Positions 16,662-25,137 of a DNA stretch of 64,000 bases are shown here, piece by piece (within the stretch, counting starts at the first letter, position 1; the number at the start of each line of letters is the position of its first letter). The DNA comes from Cupriavidus numazuensis (GTDB lineage Bacteria > Pseudomonadota > Gammaproteobacteria > Burkholderiales > Burkholderiaceae). The notes beneath the pieces are model-generated. The model was not told where the DNA came from. It saw nothing but the letters and a program-made list of their open reading frames with translations, and searched no databases. The stretch spans positions 1 to 64,000 of the forward strand of contig NZ_CAJPVI010000017.1 in the NCBI RefSeq assembly GCF_905397435.1, given 5' to 3'. The translations under genes and the position numbers were made by a program.

Positions 16662-17183
16662 ATGGGCGCAAAGGTCATGGTGTCATTCACGCTGAACGGC
16701 ACGCAGGCGGATGTGGTAGTCGAGCCGCGCGAGCTGCTGATCCACACGCTGCGCGAGAAGTGCCAGCACACGGGGCCGCATATCGGCTGCGAGACGTCGC
16801 ACTGCGGTGCATGCACGGTCGACATGGACGGCATGTCGGTGAAGTCGTGCACGATCCTCACCGTGCAGGCCCAAGGCTCGCAGGTGAAGACGGTGGAAGG
16901 GCTGGCCGCTGGCGGCGAGCTGCATGCGCTGCAGGAAGCCTTCATGCAGGAGCATGCGCTGCAATGCGGCTTCTGCACGCCGGGCATGCTGATGCGCGCG
17001 TGGCGCCTGCTGCAGGAGAACCCTGACCCGAGCGAGGAGGAGATCCGCTACTGGATGGCCGGTAACCTGTGCCGATGTACCGGCTATCAGAACATCGTCA
17101 AGGCTGTGCAGTACGCGGCCCGCAAGCTGCGCGGCGAGGCCGTGGAGACTTCGCATCCGCTGCTGGAACCAACGGCGCAGTGA
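16662..17183 (+). CDS. coxS: Aerobic CO dehydrogenase, small [2Fe-2S] subunit
   Basis: A 173-residue protein with two [2Fe-2S] clusters carrying electrons from the molybdenum site to FAD. The plant-ferredoxin-type cluster uses C43, C48, C51 and C63 (CETSHCGAC...C). The second, in the helical domain, uses C102, C105, C137 and C139 (CGFC...CRC). The arrangement matches all members of the molybdenum hydroxylase family. The gene follows coxM by 31 bases and has GGAGG before its ATG. Confidence 0.96.
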   Translation: MGAKVMVSFTLNGTQADVVVEPRELLIHTLREKCQHTGPHIGCETSHCGACTVDMDGMSVKSCTILTVQAQGSQVKTVEGLAAGGELHALQEAFMQEHALQCGFCTPGMLMRAWRLLQENPDPSEEEIRYWMAGNLCRCTGYQNIVKAVQYAARKLRGEAVETSHPLLEPTAQ

Positions 17184-17223
17184 GCGCAGCGCGCTTCACG
17201 ATACCGCCAAGGGGAGACGAGCG

Positions 17224-19638
17224 ATGGGCAATATGGACGCCGCCGGTATGGAACGGCTGGCCGCGCTGGAAGGCATGGGGTGCTCGCGCAAGCGTCGCGA
17301 GGATCCGCGCTTCATCCAGGGCAAGGGCAGCTATGTCGATGATATCCGCATGCCGGGCATGCTGTTCGGTGCGATGGTACGCAGCCCGTTCGCGCATGCG
17401 CGCATCACGCGCATCGATGCCTCGCGCGCCATCGCGCTGCCAGGCGTGCACGCGGTGCTGACTGCGGAAGACCTCAAGCCGCTGAAGCTGCACTGGATGC
17501 CGACTCTGGCTGGCGATGTGCAGGCTGTGCTCGCCGATGGCAAGGTGTCGTTCCAGAACCAGGAAGTCGCCTTTGTCGTGGCGGACGACCGCTATATCGC
17601 CGCCGATGCGGCGGAACTGGTCGAGGTCGAATACGAGGAGCTGCCCGCGCTGGTGGACCCTCTGCACGCGCTGGATGCCGACGCGCCTGTCATTCGTGAA
17701 GATATCCGCGACAAGCAGGTCGGCGCGCACGGCGCGCGGCGGCATCCGAACCACATCTTCACGTGGCAGATGGGCGACAAGGACAAGGCCGACCGCGCGT
17801 TCGACGCCGCGGAGGTTACCGTCGCGCAGGACATTGTCTATCCGCGCGTGCATCCGTGTCCGCTCGAGACATGCGGCTGCGTGGCGTCATTCGACAAGGT
17901 GCGTGGCGACCTGACGGTCTATATCACCTCGCAGGCGCCGCACGTGGTACGGACGGTCGTGGGGCTGCTGTCGTCGATCCCTGAATCGAATATCCGCATC
18001 ATCTCGCCCGATATCGGGGGCGGCTTCGGCAACAAGGTGGGTGTGTATCCGGGATATGTGACGTCGATCGTTGCGTCGATCGTACTGGGCCGCCCGGTGA
18101 AGTGGATCGAATCCCGTTCGGAGAACCTCAGTGCGACCGCGTTCGCTCGCGACTACTACATGCATGGCGAGCTTGCCGCGACGCGCGATGGCGTGGTCAA
18201 GGCGCTGCGCGTGAACGTGGTCGCGGACCACGGCGCCTTTGACGCCTGCGCCGACCCGACCAAGTGGCCCGCCGGCATGTTCCACGTCTGCACCGGCTCC
18301 TACCAGATTCCCAATGCCTTCGTCAGCGTCGACGGCGTCTATACCAACAAGTTTCCCGGCGGCGTCGCCTACCGTTGCTCGTTCCGCGTGACCGAGGCGG
18401 TCTACCTGATCGAGCGCATGATGGACGTGCTCGCCCTGAAACTCGGGATCGACAAGACGGAGTTGCGCCTGCGCAACTTCATCCGCCGGGAGCAGTTCCC
18501 GTACACGACGCCGCTGGGCCTCGAATACGATTCCGGCGACTACGAGACCGCGCTGCGCAAGGTACTGGCCGCCGTGGACTATCCCGCGCTGCTGGCCGAA
18601 CAGGCCGCGCGCCGCGCCGATCCGAACGCCGAATGGCTGATGGGCATCGGCGTGAGCACGTTCACCGAGATCGTCGGCGCGGGGCCGTCGAAGATGTGCG
18701 ACATCCTTGGCGTCGGCATGTTCGATTCGTGCGAAATCCGTGTGCATCCGGACGGCTCCGCCATTGCGCGCATGGGCACCATCACGCAGGGCCAGGGGCA
18801 CCAGACTACCTACGCGCAGATCATCGCGTCGGAGGCCGGCATCCCGGCATCGAAGATTCAAGTGGAGGAGGGCGACACGGCAACCGCGCCGTACGGACTC
18901 GGTACCTACGGCTCGCGCTCGACACCGGTGGCAGGCGCCGCCGTCGCGCGCGCGGCGCGCAAGATTCGCGAGAAGGCGCGACGCATTGCCGCGCACCTGC
19001 TCGAGGCGAGTCCCGATGACGTGGAATTCGATCTCGACCGCTTCGTGCTGAAGGGCTCCCCTGATCAGTCGAAGTCGGTGAAGGAAGTTGCATGGGCCGC
19101 GTACAACAACGTGCCAGAAGGCATGGAGATGGGCCTGGAGGCCGTGGATTACTACGATCCGCCGAACTTCACGTTCCCGTTTGGCGCCTACCTGTGCGTG
19201 CTCGACGTGAACCGCTACACCGGCGAGGTGCGTGTGCGGCGCTTCTATGCGCTCGATGACTGCGGCACGCGCATCAACCCGATGATCATCGAAGGTCAGA
19301 TCCACGGCGGCCTGACCGAGGGCTTTGCCGTGGCAATGGGGCAGGAGATGCCGTATGACGAATCGGGCAACCTGCTTGGCGCGACGCTGCTCGACTACTT
19401 CGTGCCAACCGCGGTGGAAACGCCGCACTGGGAGACGGACTACACCGTGACACCCTCGCCGCACCACCCGATCGGCGCCAAGGGCGTGGCCGAGTCGCCG
19501 CACGTGGGGTCGATCCCGTGCTTCACGTCGGCGGTGGTGGATGCCTTCGGCCATCTGGGCGTCACGCATATGAACATGCCGCACAACGCCTATCGGGTCT
19601 GGCAGCAGTGCCGGGAACTGGGGCTGGCGAGGAGCTGA
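17224..19638 (+). CDS. coxL: Form I aerobic CO dehydrogenase, large molybdenum subunit
   Basis: Catalytic subunit oxidising CO with water to CO2 at a Mo-Cu centre bound to molybdopterin cytosine dinucleotide. The decisive motif AYRCSFR is at residues 382-388, so Cys385 is the copper-binding cysteine; this motif marks true form I enzymes as opposed to form II relatives with AYRGAGR. The active-site glutamate is Glu757 in GAKGVAESPH, and cofactor-binding segments such as PDIGGGFGNK and TQGQGHQTTYAQI are intact. At 804 residues it has standard length. Confidence 0.97.
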   Translation: MGNMDAAGMERLAALEGMGCSRKRREDPRFIQGKGSYVDDIRMPGMLFGAMVRSPFAHARITRIDASRAIALPGVHAVLTAEDLKPLKLHWMPTLAGDVQAVLADGKVSFQNQEVAFVVADDRYIAADAAELVEVEYEELPALVDPLHALDADAPVIREDIRDKQVGAHGARRHPNHIFTWQMGDKDKADRAFDAAEVTVAQDIVYPRVHPCPLETCGCVASFDKVRGDLTVYITSQAPHVVRTVVGLLSSIPESNIRIISPDIGGGFGNKVGVYPGYVTSIVASIVLGRPVKWIESRSENLSATAFARDYYMHGELAATRDGVVKALRVNVVADHGAFDACADPTKWPAGMFHVCTGSYQIPNAFVSVDGVYTNKFPGGVAYRCSFRVTEAVYLIERMMDVLALKLGIDKTELRLRNFIRREQFPYTTPLGLEYDSGDYETALRKVLAAVDYPALLAEQAARRADPNAEWLMGIGVSTFTEIVGAGPSKMCDILGVGMFDSCEIRVHPDGSAIARMGTITQGQGHQTTYAQIIASEAGIPASKIQVEEGDTATAPYGLGTYGSRSTPVAGAAVARAARKIREKARRIAAHLLEASPDDVEFDLDRFVLKGSPDQSKSVKEVAWAAYNNVPEGMEMGLEAVDYYDPPNFTFPFGAYLCVLDVNRYTGEVRVRRFYALDDCGTRINPMIIEGQIHGGLTEGFAVAMGQEMPYDESGNLLGATLLDYFVPTAVETPHWETDYTVTPSPHHPIGAKGVAESPHVGSIPCFTSAVVDAFGHLGVTHMNMPHNAYRVWQQCRELGLARS

Positions 19639-19670
19639 TTTCCCGTGCCTGCCGACGCGAAGGAGTTCCG

Positions 19671-20303
19671 ATGAAAGTCTCGCTCGAAAAGGTGTTCCCG
19701 ATGCCCGCCGATCCGGACACCGCCTGGCGCTTGCTGCAGGACGTCGAGGCAGTGGCCGGCTGCATGCCTGGTGCGCGCATTACCGAGAAGATCGACGCGA
19801 CCCACTACAAAGGCTCCATCGTCGTGCGCATCGGGCCGGCCAACCTGACGTTCAAGGGCGATATCGAGGTGCTGAGCCTCGATGCGGATACGCGCACGCT
19901 GCGCCTGACCGGAAAGGGCGCCGATTCGAGCGGCACGTCGGCCGCATCGATGGATCTTGAAGCCTCGGTGCGCGCGAGCGGCACCGCCAGCGAACTCGTC
20001 GGCCGCAGCGAGGCATCGGTCAGCGGCAAGGCCGCCACGTTTGGCGGCCGCATGATGAATTCGGTCGCGGAGCAGATCCTCAAGCAGTTCGCCGCCAATT
20101 TCGCCGCACGCCTGCAGGCGACGCCCCAGGCGCCTGCAGGCGTGGCCAACGGCGAATCGGCGGACGCCGCGCCGCACGCGCCGCCCGTGGCCCCGCAGCC
20201 TGCCGCAGCGCCAGCGCCGGCCAGCGAACTGAACGGCCTCGCCCTGGCCTGGGCCATCGTGCGAGACTGGTTGCGCGGGCTGTTCTCGCGCCATACGGCC
20301 TGA
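19671..20303 (+). CDS. coxG: CoxG, CO dehydrogenase membrane-recruitment protein
   Basis: A 210-residue SRPBCC-fold protein of the CoxG family (early segments FPMPADPDTAWRLLQDVE and CMPGARI). A proline/alanine-rich linker from about residue 145 leads to a hydrophobic, tryptophan-containing C-terminal helix (LNGLALAWAIVRDWLRGLF). CoxG proteins anchor CO dehydrogenase to the cytoplasmic membrane and link it to the respiratory quinones; the C-terminal helix fits that role. The ATG at 19671 follows AAGGAG. The gene follows coxL by 32 bases. Confidence 0.9.
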   Translation: MKVSLEKVFPMPADPDTAWRLLQDVEAVAGCMPGARITEKIDATHYKGSIVVRIGPANLTFKGDIEVLSLDADTRTLRLTGKGADSSGTSAASMDLEASVRASGTASELVGRSEASVSGKAATFGGRMMNSVAEQILKQFAANFAARLQATPQAPAGVANGESADAAPHAPPVAPQPAAAPAPASELNGLALAWAIVRDWLRGLFSRHTA

Positions 20304-20325
20304 TGCACCGGGCGGGGACCGCGCC

Positions 20326-21219
20326 ATGTCCGCCGACCGCATGCCAGACGTGGCCGATCTCCAGCGGCGGCTGGACGAGCATGGCTATATCGCCGAACGC
20401 AGTCTGGCGGCGACGCTGCTGCTGGCGCTCGAAATGCGCCGGCCGCTGCTGCTCGAAGGCGAGGCGGGCGTGGGCAAGACGGAGGTCGGCAAGGCGCTTG
20501 CACGGTTGCTCGACACGCGTTTGATCCGCCTGCAATGTTATGAGGGGCTGGACGCGCATGCCGCGATGTACGAATGGAACTACCAGCGCCAGCTCCTTGC
20601 GATCAAGCTGCTTGAGCAAGATGCGCGGCCGTTGCCCGAGAAGGAGCACGACATCTTCTCCGAACGCTACCTGCTGCAGCGCCCGCTGCTGGAGGCCATC
20701 ACCTGCGTGCCGGCGGCGGTGCTGCTGATCGACGAGATCGACCGCACCGATGAGGCGTTCGAGGCCTACCTGCTGGAACTGCTGTCCGATTTTCAGATGT
20801 CGATTCCGGAACTCGGCGTGATCCGTGCAGCCGAGCGGCCATACGTCGTGCTGACATCCAACGGTACGCGCGAGATCTCCGACGCGCTGCGGCGGCGCTG
20901 CCTGTACCACTACATCGACTATCCGGACTTCGACAAGGAACTGCGTATCGTCCGCACACAGGTGCCTGACGCCGCGGACGGGCTTGCGCGGCAGGTCGTG
21001 GAATTCGTGCAGTCCGTGCGCAAGCTCGACTTGCAGAAGAAGCCCGGCGTCGCGGAGACGCTGGACTGGATCGCCGCCTTGCTGCGGCTCGGCGTGCGCG
21101 CGCTCGACGCGCAGGGCGCGGACGCGATCCTCGACACGCTGTCGGCGCTCGTGAAAACACGCGAGGATCGCGCCGGCCTGACGCGTCCTGTCGTGGAAAG
21201 GCTGGCGGCATCATGCTGA
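20326..21219 (+). CDS. coxD: CoxD, MoxR-type AAA+ ATPase for CO dehydrogenase maturation
   Basis: A 297-residue AAA+ ATPase. Walker A GEAGVGKT is at 45-52 and Walker B LLIDEID ends at about 139; sensor 1 lies in VVLTSNGTREISDALRRRCL. In the studied system CoxD unfolds CO dehydrogenase so that copper and sulfur can be put into the Mo-Cu site. It overlaps the following VWA gene by seven bases, the common MoxR-VWA pairing. An ATG overlapping the coxG stop opens an unrelated frame and is not the start. Confidence 0.93.
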   Translation: MSADRMPDVADLQRRLDEHGYIAERSLAATLLLALEMRRPLLLEGEAGVGKTEVGKALARLLDTRLIRLQCYEGLDAHAAMYEWNYQRQLLAIKLLEQDARPLPEKEHDIFSERYLLQRPLLEAITCVPAAVLLIDEIDRTDEAFEAYLLELLSDFQMSIPELGVIRAAERPYVVLTSNGTREISDALRRRCLYHYIDYPDFDKELRIVRTQVPDAADGLARQVVEFVQSVRKLDLQKKPGVAETLDWIAALLRLGVRALDAQGADAILDTLSALVKTREDRAGLTRPVVERLAASC

Positions 21220-22415
21220 GCCCGGGCGCCAGTGCCGCTGCGGCACCTGCTGAAGCCGGCCTCGATGCGATGTTGCTCGCTCGTTATGCCGGCTTTGCCG
21301 GCTGGCTGCGCGAGAACGGTTTCCATGTCGGCAGCGCGGATGTTGCCGACGCGCTGCAAGTCGCGCTGCGCATGGGCCAGCTCAACAGCCGGCTGCTGTG
21401 CTGGAGCCTGCGCGCGCTGCTGTGCACGCGTGCCGAGGAATGGCGGCGCTTCGACGATCTGTTCGACAGCTATTTCCGCGTGCCCAACCGGCGGGCGATG
21501 GTGCAGTCGCACGCGAGTGGGGCCGGGCGCATGGAACGCGATGCCGGCGCTTCGGCTCCTCAAGACGGAGGCACGCCACTGGGTCCGGCGGACAGCGCCA
21601 ATGATGACCGCGTGGTCCCGCCCGGCGGCATGGCTGGCGAAGGTGCCACGCAGCACGCGTCGCCCGAGTATGCGGACCTGCGCCATCTCAATCGTGCGGA
21701 CGACCTGGCCGCACTCGACGAGGCCGTGCGGCGATTCGCGCAGCGCTTGCGCGCGATCCGGGTGCGCCGTGAGCGTAGCGCGGCACAAGGGCGCAGGGTC
21801 GACCTGGGCGCCACCATCCGGCGCAGCGTATCGTCGGGCGGCGTGCCTTTGGAACTGGCGTGGCGGCAGAAGCGGCGCGTGCAGCCACGGCTGGTGCTGC
21901 TGCTGGACGTCAGCCGTTCGATGAGTCCGTACGCGTTCTTCTTCCTGCGGCTCGCGCGCGTGCTCGGCGCGCGCGTGGCCGATGTGCATGCGTTCGTGTT
22001 CCACACGCGGCTGGTCCATGTGGCGCAGGCGCTGCGCGACCCCGACCCGTGGCGTTCGCAGGAGCGGCTGGCGTTGCTGTCCGAAGGCTGGGCCGGTGGC
22101 ACGCGCATCGGCGACAGCCTGGCTGATTTCAACCAGCGCCACGCGGCCGCGTTGCTGCATTCGCGCACGGCCACGGTCATCGTCAGCGACGGCTATGACG
22201 CCGGCGACCCGGTCGTGCTGCGGCAGGCGCTGGCACGCGTGCGTCGGCGCTGCCGGTGCCTGGTGTGGCTGAACCCGCTGGCCGGCCGCCCCGGCTACGC
22301 GCCGACCAGCGCCGGCATGTCCGCGGCGTTGCCCTACCTGGACCTGTTTGCGGGCGTGCGCGACCTGGCGAGCCTCGAACGGGTGCTGCCGCAAATCCTG
22401 AGCGTACTGCAATGA
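21213..22415 (+). CDS. coxE: CoxE, von Willebrand factor A domain protein
   Basis: A 400-residue partner of the CoxD ATPase. The C-terminal VWA domain has a complete MIDAS motif, DVSRSMS beginning at Asp232, followed by the threonine of GGTRIGDSL and the aspartate of VIVSDGYDAGDP. The N-terminal half is a helical CoxE-type region with a low-complexity stretch at residues 95-150. CoxE is needed with CoxD and CoxF for copper delivery to CO dehydrogenase. Its stop codon overlaps the next start (ATGA). Confidence 0.92.
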   Translation: MLSPGASAAAAPAEAGLDAMLLARYAGFAGWLRENGFHVGSADVADALQVALRMGQLNSRLLCWSLRALLCTRAEEWRRFDDLFDSYFRVPNRRAMVQSHASGAGRMERDAGASAPQDGGTPLGPADSANDDRVVPPGGMAGEGATQHASPEYADLRHLNRADDLAALDEAVRRFAQRLRAIRVRRERSAAQGRRVDLGATIRRSVSSGGVPLELAWRQKRRVQPRLVLLLDVSRSMSPYAFFFLRLARVLGARVADVHAFVFHTRLVHVAQALRDPDPWRSQERLALLSEGWAGGTRIGDSLADFNQRHAAALLHSRTATVIVSDGYDAGDPVVLRQALARVRRRCRCLVWLNPLAGRPGYAPTSAGMSAALPYLDLFAGVRDLASLERVLPQILSVLQ

Positions 22416-23467
22416 ATACCGATACCGACTTCCTGCTGCAACGCGAGCAATGGCTGATTCACGCCGCGCAACCGTTCGCCGTGGCCACGGTGATTCGCGC
22501 GCAGCCGCCGACTTCCGCCTGGGTTGGCGCCCAGGCGCTGATCGAGGCAGACGGCACGCTGCATGGCTGGATCGGCGGCGGCTGTTCGCGCGAGATCGTC
22601 ATCCAGGCCGCGCTCGAATCGATCCGCAGCGGCAGCCCGCGCCTCGTGCGCATCAGCAACGCGCCGACGCCGCAACCGCCGCCCGATGTGGAAGACCATG
22701 CGATGCCATGCGCCAGCAACGGCGCGCTGGAACTGTTCGTGCAACCCACGCTGCCGGCGCCACTGGTACTGGTAATGGGGGCTACGCCAACGGCGCTGGA
22801 AGCGTGCGTGCTTGCCCAGCGTGTGGGACTGCGCGTGGCTGCGGCGGCACCGGCGAGTGCGCCGCTGCAGCAGCTTGGCCTGACGCGTGTGATCACGGGC
22901 TACGACCAGGCGGCCATCGCGGACCTGGCGCCGCGGCTGGTGCTGGTCGCCACGCAGGGTGACGGCGACGAGCCGGCACTGGAAGCCGCGCTGGCCAGCC
23001 CCGCCGCAGCGGTGCTGCTGGTTGCCAGCGCGCGCAAGGCGGAAAAGCTGCGCGAAGCGATGGTGGCCTGCGGCGTGCCGCCTGCCCGGCTGGAAGCACT
23101 GCATGCGCCAGCCGGCCCCGCCATCCACGCTCGCACGCCCGAGGAAATTGCGCTGGGCGCGGTCGCCGGACTGGTGGCATTGCGGCGGAGCCTGGAAACG
23201 CCGGCCGGCAGCCCGGCAGATGCCGTGCCGCCGGTGCCGCCCTGTGAAGCGCTAGGCGCGCCACGCCAGGACGCGGACGAGGCCGTCGGCATCTACCGGA
23301 ACCCCGTCTGCGGCATGGCGATCGAACGGGCTGGTGCGCGGCACGTGATCGAGTACGGCGGCGAGCGGCACTATTTCTGCTGCGACGGCTGCAAGGCCGA
23401 GTTCGAGCGCGAGCCCGCAAAATACCTGGCCGTGCTCCATGCCCACGGCGAGAAGGCGCTGAGATGA
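22412..23467 (+). CDS. coxF: CoxF, XdhC-family maturation factor with C-terminal YHS domain
   Basis: A 351-residue protein of two parts. Residues 1 to about 265 form an XdhC/CoxI-type module (GWIGGGCSREIVIQAALESI; Rossmann-like second half) that in this family binds and delivers molybdenum cofactor. Residues from about 295 form a YHS domain with cysteine pairs (NPVCGM, FCCDGCKAEF) that could bind copper or another metal. The pairing fits delivery of cofactor and copper to the Mo-Cu centre. It overlaps coxE and the next gene by four bases each (ATGA). Confidence 0.88.
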   Translation: MNTDTDFLLQREQWLIHAAQPFAVATVIRAQPPTSAWVGAQALIEADGTLHGWIGGGCSREIVIQAALESIRSGSPRLVRISNAPTPQPPPDVEDHAMPCASNGALELFVQPTLPAPLVLVMGATPTALEACVLAQRVGLRVAAAAPASAPLQQLGLTRVITGYDQAAIADLAPRLVLVATQGDGDEPALEAALASPAAAVLLVASARKAEKLREAMVACGVPPARLEALHAPAGPAIHARTPEEIALGAVAGLVALRRSLETPAGSPADAVPPVPPCEALGAPRQDADEAVGIYRNPVCGMAIERAGARHVIEYGGERHYFCCDGCKAEFEREPAKYLAVLHAHGEKALR

Positions 23468-24126
23468 GCCCGGACGACGCCACAGCGGCACCGCCTGCGC
23501 CGCCGGTGTTCTCGGCCGTGCTGCTCGCGGCAGGCCTGTCCACGCGGATGGGCGGGCCGCACAAACTGCTGATGGAAATCGGTGGCGAGCCCGTGGTGCG
23601 GCGTACCGCAGCCGCGCTGATTGACGCCGGCCCCGCGGAAATCGTCGTGGTCACCGGCCACAATCGCGAAGCCTTGCACGCTGTGCTGCACGGCTTGCCG
23701 CTCAGGTTCCGGTTCAATCCGCGTTACGGCGACGGCCAGATGACCTCCGTTGCGGCCGGGGTGGCGTCACTGTCGCTTCCGTGCGACATGGTGCTGGTCT
23801 GTCTGGCGGACCAGGTGCTGCTGACGTCGGCCGACTACCTTGAGGTCGTGCACGCGTTCGCCGCGCGGACGCACGGCTCCATCGTGGTGCCGCGGCATGC
23901 GGGCCAGCGCGGCAACCCGGTGGCCTTTGCCGCCTGGCACGCGCCGCAGGTGATCGGCGGCCACGTCAATCCCGGCTGCCGCCGCCTGATTGCGGACCAT
24001 CCGGACGAGGTGTTTGTTCACGAAGCGGCGCACGCGCGCTTTACGACCGACCTTGACACCCCCGACGACTTCGCGCGGATCTCAGCCATGTTCGCCTCAG
24101 CACCTGCCCCTTGCCATTCAGGTTGA
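23464..24126 (+). CDS. MocA-family molybdenum cofactor nucleotidyltransferase
   Basis: A 220-residue nucleotidyltransferase with the signature LAAGLSTRMGGPHKLL near the N-terminus and a metal-binding LVCLADQVLL in the middle. MocA-type proteins attach CMP to molybdopterin. Form I CO dehydrogenase uses the cytosine dinucleotide, so the gene fits the operon exactly. It overlaps coxF by four bases and is the last gene of the tightly packed cox transcript. It may correspond to CoxI or to an added mocA; the family is certain, the symbol is not. Confidence 0.85.
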   Translation: MSPDDATAAPPAPPVFSAVLLAAGLSTRMGGPHKLLMEIGGEPVVRRTAAALIDAGPAEIVVVTGHNREALHAVLHGLPLRFRFNPRYGDGQMTSVAAGVASLSLPCDMVLVCLADQVLLTSADYLEVVHAFAARTHGSIVVPRHAGQRGNPVAFAAWHAPQVIGGHVNPGCRRLIADHPDEVFVHEAAHARFTTDLDTPDDFARISAMFASAPAPCHSG

Positions 24127-24222
24127 GGATCGCCGGTCGCGGTGCCAGAATTCCACCATTGCGCGATCGCGTGACAGCTATGAGGACGTGGCCAGCCGGA
24201 ACGGAGGCGGGCCGGCGTACAT

Positions 24223-25134
24223 ATGGACCGAGAACCGCTTAATGAAGCGTCGCAAGGGTCGGTAGTGTTCGCCGATCTGAGCGGCAGCACGCGGCTGTAC
24301 GAGGTGGCCGGCAACGCGGCGGCGATGGCCGCGGTCGCGCGATGCCTTGGCGTCATGCGGTCCTGTTCGCAGGATTGCGGCGGGCGTATCGTCAAGACCA
24401 TCGGCGACGAGATCATGGTGGTGTTCCCGGCAGCGGAACGCGCACTGCAGGCCGCGCTCGATATGCAGCACGCGGTGGCCGAACTGCCGCCGGTGGCCGG
24501 TGTGCCGATGTCGATCCATATCGGCTTCCACCATGGCCCGGTGCTCTCCGATGTCTCGGGCGATGTGTTCGGCGATACCGTGAATCTAGCGGCGCGGCTG
24601 TGCAAGCTCGCATCGCGCGGCCAGATCATCACCAGCGCGGAATCCGTCGGGGACCTGCCCGACTGGCTGCGCCGGACGACGCGCTACCTGTACCCGATCC
24701 AGGTACGCGGCAGGGAGCAGCCGGTCGAACTGTTCGAGGCGATCTGGCAACAGGCGACCGACCTGACGCTGATCGACACCGAAAGCCCACGCACGGCCTG
24801 TTCGGTGTTTCTCACGTTGCGCTACCGCTCCGCGCTCGTGGAAATGAACCTCGCGTCCGCGCCGGTCACCATCGGCCGTGACAGCACCATGACGATCGTG
24901 GTGGCGGACCGGCGCGCGTCGCGATTCCAGGCCACAGTGGAGTCGCGCGCCGGGCGCTACGTGCTGGTCGACCGGAGTTCGAACGGTACGCACGTCACCA
25001 TCGACGGGGAAGAGGGCTTCATCCTGCGCCGCGACGACGTCATGCTGCGCAGCCACGGCTGGATCACGTTCGGGCAGTCGATGGAAGGCGTCGACGAAGG
25101 CGTGGAATTCTTCGTGCGCGTCGAGCGCGTGTGA
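24223..25134 (+). CDS. Class III adenylate/guanylate cyclase with FHA domain
   Basis: A 303-residue soluble protein. Residues 10 to about 170 form a class III cyclase domain: metal-binding aspartates in FADLSGST and TIGDEIMVVF, with the lysine before IGDE typical of ATP specificity, and the transition-state residues in DTVNLAARL. The C-terminal part is a forkhead-associated domain (TIGRDSTMTIVV, SRFQATVE, RSSNGTHV) that binds phosphothreonine peptides. All key residues seem present, so it should make cyclic AMP and be tethered to a phosphorylated partner. It follows the cox genes by 96 bases on the same strand; a functional link is not proven. Confidence 0.85.
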   Translation: MDREPLNEASQGSVVFADLSGSTRLYEVAGNAAAMAAVARCLGVMRSCSQDCGGRIVKTIGDEIMVVFPAAERALQAALDMQHAVAELPPVAGVPMSIHIGFHHGPVLSDVSGDVFGDTVNLAARLCKLASRGQIITSAESVGDLPDWLRRTTRYLYPIQVRGREQPVELFEAIWQQATDLTLIDTESPRTACSVFLTLRYRSALVEMNLASAPVTIGRDSTMTIVVADRRASRFQATVESRAGRYVLVDRSSNGTHVTIDGEEGFILRRDDVMLRSHGWITFGQSMEGVDEGVEFFVRVERV

Positions 25135-25137
25135 CGG

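Noticed and set aside
17887..19584. 565-codon minus-strand frame opposite coxL
   Set aside because: Shadow of coxL; no domain and arginine/histidine-rich.
20303..20524. Frame starting at an ATG that overlaps the coxG stop codon
   Set aside because: The ATGA overlap looks attractive, but the frame differs from coxD and gives no AAA+ sequence; coxD starts at 20326.
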